DNA of 64,000 bases from Chlorella sorokiniana (lineage: Eukaryota; Chlorophyta; Trebouxiophyceae; Chlorellales; Chlorellaceae). The notes under the pieces were generated by a model. The model was not told the DNA's origin and did no database searches. It was given only the letters and a program-made list of their open reading frames with translations. The stretch is from contig CP084610.1 of assembly GCA_025917655.1 (NCBI GenBank), positions 682,001-746,000 of the forward strand. The letters run 5' to 3'. A program made the translations under genes and the position numbers. How positions within the stretch are numbered: position 1 is the stretch's first letter; the number at the start of each line of letters is the position of its first letter. This document shows, piece after piece, positions 25,101 through 33,861 of this stretch.

Positions 25101-25484
25101 CTGTGCCCTTCCCACCTCGCATGCAGGCGGAGGACGATGGCTGGGTGCTGGCGCTGGTGTTTGACGCGGAGGCGGAGCGCACCAAACTGGTCATTCTGGA
25201 CGCACAGCAGCTGGCGGGTGAGCTGGCAGCAAAGGGCAGCATGGGCGCGCCACCCAGTGGCTGCTTCTGCGCCCGGCTGGGCCCCTGCTGCTGCCAGGCA
25301 AGTGACCGTGGCGTGCTCTTGTTCTGGCACTGCAGCGGGGCCGGTGGCGACCATCACGCTGCCCCACATGCTGCCCCTGGGCCTGCACGGCAGCTGGACG
25401 GGCTCCTACCTGGGCCCCGAGCCGGGACGGGCCTGGGAGCCGACCGCGTACGACATCCGCAACGGCGTGCAGATGGAGCCCTGA
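22119..25484 (+). CDS. Carotenoid cleavage oxygenase (RPE65/ACO family), copy A
   Basis: Non-haem iron oxygenase that splits carotenoids or apocarotenoids, a potential retinal-forming enzyme. There are eleven exons: 22119-22596, 22750-22912, 23077-23184, 23321-23427, 23569-23657, 23836-23979, 24125-24222, 24396-24573, 24792-25008, 25127-25217 and 25336-25484. The leader is Ala/Ser/Arg-rich, plastid-transit-like. Core motifs are EGTLLRNGPGLFEVGG and PQPFDGDGML. The four predicted Fe-binding His lie in FFGAHYRIEQ, FGFFHDFVLTP, FSFHHANAYE and LPLGLHGSWTG. Intron 8 has a GC donor (GCAAGG at 24574). The exon sum is two bases short of 608 codons. One base is missing in the G run 22817-22821 (SVGNP then GGWFYNPFDL) and one near 24920. 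About 607 residues are expected. The substrate cannot be read from sequence. Confidence 0.88.
24587..24649. repeat. Imperfect (TG)n microsatellite
   Basis: A TG/GCATG repeat lies in intron 8 of oxygenase copy A. The matching intron of copy B retains only a short remnant (about 36350-36365), so this intron has diverged between the copies. Confidence 0.9.
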
Positions 25485-26112
25485 CCTCAGCTGGCAGCTG
25501 GGGTGCCGCTGCACACACAGAAATGAATCCTGCGCTGGCTTCAGCCGCCCCTGCACACTTGCCCAAATCTTCTTGGCATCTCTTTCCTGCAAGTCAGTTT
25601 CACATTCACACATTCACAATCAATAAGTGTGGTTTCTTTTTGGCCAAATTTACGTTCATCCTTCATCAACCTCCCCAGACCGCCAGAGCGCTGCCGTCGT
25701 ACGCACGAAGCCCATGGACTCTGCAGGCAACCCTTGCAACCTTCACAAACACTTGTTGCAGCAAGTTGGTCGCCATGTGCCCCGCCACCACCGCTTGAAT
25801 GTACCACAGCACGAGGGTTTAGGTGAGCCCGACAGATTAGGTGAGTGCGTTGCAGCGAACGACTCAAAAACGCAGGATGCGTAGGGTTAGGGCGACTCGT
25901 CCGTTTTGTCACAACCCGCTGCATCGGTTGCCGCACGTTCGGCACGGCACGGCACGGCAGCACTTGGTCGGCTTGACTCGGTCCTTGCACGACCATCTCC
26001 AGTTCTGTCTCTTCAGGAGCTTAAATCCTCTGCCCCGTTAGCGCTTCCGCACTGTGTTCCTCGGTCAGCATCCGTTCCAGCCGATAGCAGGGCGAACCAC
26101 CCAGCCGCCATC
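25485..26112. promoter_or_regulatory. Intergenic region upstream of heliorhodopsin
   Basis: These 628 bases hold the 3' UTR of oxygenase A and the presumed promoter of the heliorhodopsin gene. A short CGGCACGGCACGGCACGG-type direct repeat lies at about 25940-25962. No gene was recognised. Confidence 0.4.
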
Positions 26113-27975
26113 ATGGCTCCCCTGACGTTCACCCGCCTGCGCCGTTGGAACTTGGGCGCAGGCCTACTGCAGCTTGTGACGGGCGTGGTCGTCCTGGGCA
26201 TCACGCCCTATGGCGACCAGAGCAAGCTGCCCTGGTACACCTTCTTCATTGCTAGCTGGTCCCGGGATGACGACCCAGACGGCTTTTACAGGTGGGGTTG
26301 TTGCAGCTGGGGTAGCGGCCGTCGTGTCTACGGCCTTCAGTGCCGGCATCAGTGCAGGTCACCTGCATCCCCACTTCCCGTCCATGTCCTGGGCACCCAA
26401 GCCAACACGCCTAACCTGCCGTTTGATGTCCACGATGCAGGCCTAGCCCCAAGCAAGTGGCCAATTTTCCAATAGGCGTCTGGAGCGGCGTCTTCCTGCT
26501 GCTGTCTGCGGCGGATCACCTTGTGGTGGCTCTTCCACGTGTCAACGCCATCTACAATCGCTGTCTGTGCCAGAATCGCAACCCCTTCCGATGGGCAGAG
26601 TATTCCGGTGGGTGGAGTGGGGCGTTAAGGAGAGTTGGGGCTGCGTAGGAGGGATGTCAGGCCTACCCCTGGGTCTGGCCGATTCACATCGCGGCGTGAA
26701 GTAGCTGCCCCCGCTGGCAGCGACAAACGCACTGCTTGTACTTCTCAAGCCTGCCCAGCCTCGCATCCATGGGCCTCCTTCCCTATATCCTCATGCCTGC
26801 AGTGAGTGCTAGCCTGATGAGCGTGATGATTGCCCAACTGTGCGGCGTGACCGATATCCACCTGCTCTTCACGCTGGCCGCCCTCATGGGCTCCACCATG
26901 CTCTTCGGCCACCTCATGGAAACCGCCAACGGCACCCGCATCCCCACCTTTGCCTATGGGGAAGACCACGCGTCCCCGCCTGTCCCGGTCCCAGCCAAGC
27001 ACCCTGTCGCTGCGCCGCTGCCTGGCGCATTTATCACTGACGACGCCGGCAGCAGCTCCCATGGTAGCGAAGCCACGCTAACTCGCATTGACTGGACCCC
27101 GTTTGTGATGGGCTGCTGGCCCTTTTTGGCTGTGGAGCTGGTGACTGCCTGCTTCTTTTTCCAGGCAGTTTCCAACGACGACCCGCCCGACTTTGTTTGG
27201 TGAGTGGCAGCGCAAGTTGTGAGAGCACTATCAGGCCATCGGGTGTGCCAAATGTCTCAGTTCTGTCAAGGGGGAATACTTTCGTGATGGCCCCTTGAGG
27301 TTGTCGTAAAGCGTTGCTTGAATATGCTGCTTGTTGGCAGCCTCTGTTCCGTTTGCCAGGTGGCCTGCCCATGACCCCACCGCCCCCTTTCCCCTGTGCC
27401 CTCCCCGCACTTTCAGGAGCCTCTTCTTCATCCTCTCACTGCTCTACATCCTGTTTGCTGTGAACCAGATTCTGCAGTTCCGTCAGGTGGGAGGCTTGGA
27501 TAGCAGCAAGGGGTTTGTTGGTCAGCTGGGGCTCGGGGGGGCGGGGCGGGGCAGGCTCAGATGAGGGAGAGGCTTTGAGTATGAGGGGGTGGAACGCGGC
27601 AGCTGATGAGCCCCTTTGTGTGGCCGTGTTTCCATAAGAAACGACAACACCCGGGATTTGGAACCCTGCACTGTCCAGCAGATGTGCTGTGTTCCGTCCT
27701 CATGCAGGTGCGTGGCTGGCGAGGCTTTGCCCAGGCTGAGTGGTGGTACATCGTCCTGTCCCTCACTAGCAAGCAATTGCTAGCGTGGATCACTTACGGT
27801 GTGTACAATGCAAGGTTGGGGCTTGGGGTGTGGGTTTTCTGGCTGCCTTGGACCACTTCAATGACGAGGGGCCTGACCCCTGTGCCGAGGCCTGGTGCAA
27901 CACACTCTGTTACAGCCTTCACATGTCGCCTAGCCTCCGTGTGTCCCCTCCTGCAGGCGGCAGCAGGCGCTTTGA
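26113..27975 (+). CDS. Heliorhodopsin (retinal-binding seven-helix photoreceptor)
   Basis: Six exons (26113-26291, 26441-26607, 26803-27199, 27417-27486, 27708-27814, 27957-27975) total 939 bases and read without a break as 312 residues. TM1 begins with the heliorhodopsin signature LRRWNLGAGLLQLVTGVVVL. TM2 is WSGVFLLLSAADHLVVALPR, and TM3 follows FRWAEYSVSASLMSVMIAQL, with E113 at the Schiff-base counterion position. Then come HLLFTLAALMGSTMLFGHLM, a roughly 65-residue Pro/Ala-rich loop, FVMGCWPFLAVELVTACFFF, SLFFILSLLYILFAVNQILQ, and TM7 AEWWYIVLSLTSKQLLAWIT with the retinal-binding Lys at K293. The protein ends just after TM7 (NARRQQAL). Type 1 rhodopsin motifs are absent. Heliorhodopsins have an inverted topology and a long photocycle; their cellular role is unsettled. 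Family placement is by motif recognition, not a database search. Confidence 0.87.
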
Positions 27976-28064
27976 GGATGAAGGCATTTAATGGCCCAAC
28001 TGCCGTGCCCATCCAACAGGCAGAGGCCTCAGAGCACCTGCAGTACATTGTTTGGAAGTGCCGC

Positions 28065-28080
28065 TTCACCGGAACGCTGC
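28065..28080. repeat. Target-site duplication, left copy
   Basis: TTCACCGGAACGCTGC occurs here and exactly again at 28755-28770, bracketing the LINE fragment. Confidence 0.8.
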
Positions 28081-28754
28081 TAAGTGTGTGTTAGTCTGCC
28101 TATGGTCAATCACTGAACCGTCGCAGACTGTTGTGCATGAGGTGAGAGTGAAGGGTGAGGGTGAGGCAAGGGAACAGAAGCAAGGGGGCAGGGAGTATCG
28201 AGCGAAAGCATGAGGTGGACCCCGGGACCGGCAGCCAAGCAAGAGATGGAGCAAAGAGACAGGAGGAGGGGAGGGGAGGGGAGGGCGGGCACAGGTCAGA
28301 GTTAGGGGTTATCAGAACGATGCAAGGCACGGCAGAAGCTGGAAAGCTGGACAGGATCGGGAAGGTGAAGAAGGAGTATAGGGAGGCGGTATGTGCAGGG
28401 GTGAACAGCTGTGGGTATTGAGCACGCAAGTCAGCATTGTGAGGGCAGTGAAAGACCGCGTGGGCTGCGTCCTGGACATGTTCCTCGCCCGCCGCTGCAC
28501 AGTGCGGGCACACCCGCTGCGCCCGCTGCTGCTGCTGCCATCGCCCCGTCTCCTCCGCCAGCCAGTGGGCGCCCGTTCGTAGCTGCCCCAGCGCCCTCCA
28601 GCGCCCGCGGTGCTCGAGGGTGCGCAGATACCGCGGCATGTCCCGAGCCCCATCGGCGCCAGTCGCCGCCACATACTGGACGGCTCGGGTGCCCTGCGCA
28701 GCAGCCAGCTGCGCCCGCACCGAGGCCGCCCCAGCTTCCACCAGGCCAGGCACA
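28081..28754 (-). mobile_element. 5'-truncated LINE (non-LTR retrotransposon) 3' fragment
   Basis: This 674-base insertion lies between perfect 16-bp direct repeats. On the minus strand it encodes the C-terminal end of a LINE-type ORF2: ALGQLRTGAHWLAEETGRW followed by a Cys/His cluster (RVCPHCAAAGEEHVQDAAH, then VFHCPHNADLR), the layout seen after the reverse transcriptase domain of many non-LTR elements. The reverse transcriptase and endonuclease are absent, as expected for 5' truncation during target-primed reverse transcription. The element's 3' end faces the heliorhodopsin gene and there is no long poly(A) tail. It inserted 105 bases after the heliorhodopsin stop, probably in its 3' UTR or just beyond. 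The perfect duplication suggests a fairly young insertion. Confidence 0.75.
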
Positions 28755-28770
28755 TTCACCGGAACGCTGC
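28755..28770. repeat. Target-site duplication, right copy
   Basis: This is an identical 16-base partner of 28065-28080. Removing the element and one copy would restore a continuous A/T-richer intergenic sequence. Confidence 0.8.
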
Positions 28771-28840
28771 AACTGGACACATACCTTGAGCACCTTCCCG
28801 TTGCATTTTGTCACGTGCAACAACCGTTTACGCGGCATAA

Positions 28841-28972
28841 GAGCTGGGAGGGATGGGCGAGCTGGGAGAGGGGGCGCGAGGGGAGCGCTTGGAGAGCTGG
28901 GAGGGGTGGGAGAGCTGGGAGGCGGGGGGACGGGCGGGGGAGGTGCGGAGAGCTGGGAGGGGTGCAAGATGG
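28841..28972. repeat. GAGCTGGGAGGGG minisatellite
   Basis: Imperfect tandem units of about 12-20 bases built on GAGCTGGGAG lie in the region between the LINE fragment and the bZIP gene. No coding signal was found from 28973 to 29467. Confidence 0.75.
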
Positions 28973-29467
28973 GAGGCTTCCTCTTAAGAATTTCTCAATT
29001 GTCGGATTCAATCAATTTTCTTGCACTCGAAAGCATTGCGGCAGTCTTATTCCAGTCATGAGGTCGTGACCTCCCCCATTGGCTGCAAGTTGGTCAATGT
29101 GCGGCGCATGTACCTGCAGCAACCACAGTGGAATAATCAGCCATCATCATGTTATATAATTTGTGCCTTTCTCATTTCAACTGTATGCTAGCTTGCAAAT
29201 AAGATGGCGAAATGTGTCCTTCATCAGGAGGATGCGAGACATGTGCTGGAGAACGGGCTAGTGACGGTGACGTGATCCGGTGCCAGGCCAGCTATGCTTC
29301 TGAAGCTGAGGCCACTTAGCTCGCCTTTTAGCGCTAACGACAACAGCAATCGCCGGCAGCCCGCCCACAGCAGTCCTCTCAACCCAAGGTGGCCCCTCTC
29401 TCCCTGCAACCCTCTACTTTGTTCTGCGCATCGTTAGCACGCCTTCAAACTCTTTGAAAATCCTTTC

Positions 29468-32400
29468 ATGTCTCTGGATGACATCCCGCCGCTGAATAGC
29501 GCGGACCTTGAGGTGCTGCTCGATTCTGCGCCCTTAGACGATGGCCTGCTGCCCTTGGAGCTCCTCGACCCGCATCCTGCGCCCTGGCTGGAGCCTATCT
29601 CTGCAGGCAAGCTGCGGTGGGGATTGGGCCTGCGGTCTCCTGCAGGTGTTGGCCCACGCCTTCATCGGGCGCACAGCTTGAGTGCACCCTGCATTTGCCT
29701 GCAGGTAGCGACTTCCCTCTGCCCGGGGCATCTTTGACCGACTTTGATGGGACAAGCGCCCCAGCGTGTGAGTTGCACGCCTGTATTGCGTTGGTATAGT
29801 ATTAATCTTTAACTGGGGCCCATTTTGCCGCCTGTCCTGACAGCGTCCTGACTTCAAGTGCTGTCTTGCCCCGCTTGACCGCTGCTCTCCCTCTCCCTGC
29901 ATGTGCAGTTTCATCAGACACGTTTTGGGATGCCTTCTTGGCTTCAGAGCTTGTGCCAGCGCCTGGCGTGGCAACAGACTCCCGATCCTGCTCCCAATCA
30001 TCACCATGTCCACCAGCGGAGGAGCCTGCGGCGCCCAAGACAGCACCAGCGGCAGCGTTGCCGGCGGCGGCGCCAACAGCAGCGGCCGCGCACCTGCAGG
30101 TGGGGACGCGCGGCGCAAGGGCCACAAGGGCAGAGGTGGCGGCGGCAGGAAGCAATTGAGCGAGGAGCAGAAGGAGCGCATCCGGGCCAAGAATCGGAGG
30201 TGGGTGGACAACCCGCGCTTGTTGTGTCGGCGTTGCCTGCCAAAGCTGTCCGTTGCGTGTGGAAGGCCGTCACTGGTCGTCCATCCGCGTTGTACGCTGG
30301 ATGCGGATCCGCAGGGCCCAGAACCGGTACCGAGAGAAGCAGAAGGTCAAGATGGCGGCGGTGGAGAACGAGTACGTGGACACCGCCGCCGAGCTGGACC
30401 GCGCACGCCTGGAGAACCTGCGCCTGCGTGAGCAGCAAACCACGATGCAGCAGGTGCTGTCGGTGCGCGGTCGGCCATGGCCATCCTTCAGACCGGCAAG
30501 GTGAGCCGAGCGTGGTGGGCTGCTGGTATCATTCTGGGTGTTGTGGCAACAGACGGGTGTTGTGGCAACGTGGGCAGGAAGGGAAGAGGGGAGGGGAGGG
30601 GGGCGCGGCCGAGGGTGCAGGGGCCCAGGGGGACGCGCGCACTAGGGCGGTGAAACTCGGATGCTGCCACATGTTTGAAGCCAGCTGCCAGCTGGGGAAC
30701 ATCACGACTAGCCAGCTAGCAGCGCTGCCCAACCGCAGCCTCGCTCTTGCCTCTTGTGCAGGTGGCCGATGATGCGGAGGTGCCAGGCTTGCCCTGCGGC
30801 TGCCTCTCCCATGACAAGTGCAGCTGCCCCAAGGCAGTCACCCCTGCGGGCAAGGTGGCCAAGGTGCTCCACAGACTTGGGCCCCACGCGCTGCTGCCGC
30901 CCAGCAGTGCGCAGCGGCCTGGCGAGCAGGCGGCCTGCCCGCTCACAGGTCTCTCACTCAGCCAGATCGGGAGTTGAAGGAGACGCCGCCGGATGTGCTG
31001 CAGCAGAGCTGGAAGGGCATCGTGCAGCGGCTCGAGTGAGTCCTGCCCCACAGTTTGGCCCCCTCCCCGCGCGCCTGCACGCCTGACGCCTGCTCTGCTT
31101 TTGAGTTTCTAACCTTTGCAGCCCCACGTCCGCGCATGCGCATGCACTCTTCCCAACGAGCACATTGCAGACACTCGCTCTCCCTCTCTGTCACATCCTC
31201 GATCCGCAGGGTCATCCTGCAGCAGCTGAGTGCGGCGCAGGGCGGTGCAGATCCCAACCTGTCGCACCGCGTGGAGCAGCTGGAGGCGGCGTTGCACGAC
31301 ACGCTGCTGGAGGGGGTGAGGCTCTCTGTCGCGATGCTACTTGGCTGCGGCGCTGCCGTCCCAGATGGGAGCCTGGCGGCACGCACCTCCCTCCTCTCCT
31401 GACCAGATGGCCCCCAAGGCTGGCATCTCCCCGCCCTTGTGCCTCGCTCCCACCTGGCATGCCTCCTGCCCAACTGCAGCAATTCTTTTTCTTCGAGCAT
31501 GCAGTGCACAAGCCGGCCAACGTACAGAAACTGTGAGCGTGGCTGCCTGCCCGGCTGCCGCTTCGGTGCTCCTTGTCCTCATGGCTGGCATGCACCGCCT
31601 GCCACCCCCACACGCCCCCTCCCCCACCATCCCGGCAGATTTGCGGCTGTGCTGGACGACGGCCTCTCCCAGATCAGCATTGAGGACGTACGGCACTGGA
31701 AGCAGGTGGCGGTAAGTGCCCCCTCTCTGCTCCATGCTGCCACCCGCTTTAATATCCTCTTCTGAGGTCTGCCGCATGGCTTGGCTCACGCCGGGCGCCC
31801 ATGTCCCCCAAACCCTGCCACCCTCTCCATGCAGAGCGCGCTGCAGCTGACGTCAGAGCAGGTGGGGCAGCTGGCGGCGGCCCGCTCCCGCTTCCTGGCC
31901 TCCATCGACGAGGTGTGCGCCGAGCGGCGTGCGCTGCTGGACCGCCTGGCAACGATACAGGTGCCCTCTACGCTCAAGGTGCTGCAGCACGTCACCGTGT
32001 CTTGGCTGGAGGTAGGTGGTGGAGGGCATATTGGGGGGGGGTAGGTGGGAGAGTCGCGTGCCTCGGTGTTGTGTGACCTGTCCACAACATTCTGCAGTCC
32101 CTTGCACGGCGAGGGAGGATCATTGGATTCCCGTCGTGCGGCAGCTCACAAGCGTGGCTAAAATCTTTGCACCGCCTCCCAACCCGCCTTCCCGCTTGCC
32201 CAGCTGCACGAGGCGACGGCAGGCCTATCGGCCAACATGTCGCACGAGCACTGCGCCTGCATGGCCTTTGTGCGCGATGCCTTTGCCTACGTGCTCACCC
32301 CGCAGCAGGCACGCTTGCGTTGTTGCACCTGCTTTGCTCTGCGCTGTGGGTGGGGGCGCAGCAGAGTGGGGCGGGGGCCGGAATGCTTTGAAGGTGCTGA

Positions 32401-32659
32401 TAGAGTGTGCTGTGCTCCTCTCGCTCTTGTGGGGCCTTGCTTCTGGAACTGCCGTTGACCTCCCCCCACCTCCAAACCCCAACCCCCACCCGGCTCCTTG
32501 CGCCCTCTCCACCCACAATCCCTCCCCTGTGCGTGGCTGGCGCAGAAGGCGGTGGCGGCAGTTCGCTCCTTCCCCTTCTTCCCGACATGTACATCGTTTC
32601 AACACTGGCGCTGCAGGCAGCTGGTGCGCTGCCTAGTGCCAGCCCGCAGCCGTTGCTGA
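29468..32659 (+). CDS. bZIP transcription factor, green-algal type
   Basis: Nuclear DNA-binding regulator. Exon 1 (29468-29606) starts MSLDDIPPLNSADLEVLLDS, an acidic activation-like segment, and uses a GC donor (GCAAGC) to join GSDFPLPGASLTDFDGTSAP. The basic region is split by an intron: EEQKERIRAKNRR joins in phase to AQNRYREKQKVKMAAVENEY, followed by a zipper-like DTAAELDRARLENLRLREQQ. Downstream exons carry the C-terminal helical domain common in algal bZIPs: PPDVLQQSWKGIVQRLE, LSHRVEQLEAALHDTLLEG, FAAVLDDGLSQISIEDVRHW, LQLTSEQVGQLAAARSRFLA, HCACMAFVRDAFAYVLTPQQ and KAVAAVRSFPFFP. A second GC donor follows at 32309. Between the N-terminal exons and the basic region the reading frame is not fully resolved. 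The C-terminus is uncertain: the straightforward frame stops at 32657-32659. Confidence 0.75.
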
Positions 32660-33861
32660 AGTTGCCCTGCCCTGACTGCTGGCGCCGCATCAGAGCCAGC
32701 GGCGAGTCTGCTGCCGCAGCTGCATTGTTCGCGCCCAAGAGATGCCTCTTGGATTGGCAGCCAGTCGTTGTTTGTCCCCCTGTCTGCTGCCCATCCCCTT
32801 CCTTCGCGGCCGCGCCTGCCACCGCAGGCCACCCGGCGTCGTGTTCTGGCCAGTAGCGATCGCGCTCAGCAAGCTTTATTTGGCTTGGAAGAGGCTTCAC
32901 CTCACCTTTGCTGGCGTGCGCCACCACTCTGCCTATGCGTGTTTACTATGCAAAGGGCTACGTTGAGCTTTTGAATGGCGCTCCTCTCGTCCCTGCTTTG
33001 TGCCCTGCGCAGCACGTCACTTGTACACTGCCCGCGCAAAAGTGCAGCTCCCCTTCATCGATGATTTGTCCTGAGACCCCGCCCTGCCCGGTCAGCTCAC
33101 TGGGTGTTGTGTTTATGCAGCCCCGCCCTTCCTGGGCTCTCGCTCCCTTGTGCCCGCACAAACTGTCCTTTTCCAGTTAATTGCACCCTGCCCACTTGCG
33201 CGGCTGATTTGTGCCTTACGGGCCTCTCCATGACAGCCCTGACAACCTGCCGCATTTCATTTCACTACGCTTTTGATTTTCCTGGGTAGCTGTGCAACAC
33301 GCGCCTCTTTGGCGCAGAACATGTGCGGCCACACCGTCATGAAGCTGTTGCATTTCACACATAGAACTATCCTTGCACCTCCACCTCTGCCGTCGTTCAG
33401 CATGAAGTTTGCGCTTGCTCTCGGATAGCGTCAATGCAAAGCACACGAGGAAGCTGCTGTGCTCAACGTGGAGCAGTCTTCGAGTAGGCTCGTGAGGCCA
33501 TGAGTGTGCCTGTTTGGGACGCTTCATTCACTGAGGGCGATACATGAGCTGGACACTGGCGATCAGAGGCAGCTATACGCGAGTGGGCCATATGCATAGA
33601 ACTCTTCCGCGCGCGCGATGCGCGACGGACTTCAGGCATTCAATACGAGAGCCAAATGCCCGCTACCTCTTCTAATTGCCAGTGCATCACGACATCCATG
33701 GAACGCTCAAGGAACACGTACCGCCCAGTTTAGGTGATCGACCTCTTGTGGCTTTGACGCTCACTTAAACCTCGGCACAGTCAACTACATCGCATTCTCG
33801 GCCCACCAGTCGCTATCATTACTTGCCTGCAACTTGTGACTTCCTTTAGTTCTCCTCACGA
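32660..33861. other. Intergenic region upstream of oxygenase B
   Basis: This region of about 1.2 kb is less GC-rich, especially 33200-33850. It should hold the bZIP 3' UTR and the promoter of oxygenase B. Short GCGCGCGC tracts lie near 33610. No gene was recognised. Confidence 0.4.

Noticed and set aside
26292-26440. Possible extra membrane helix (GGVVAAGVAAVVSTAFSAG) in the heliorhodopsin
   Set aside because: It lies in an intron. Splicing 26291 to 26441 gives an in-phase join and the expected link between TM1 and TM2, while reading through does not keep the downstream frame.
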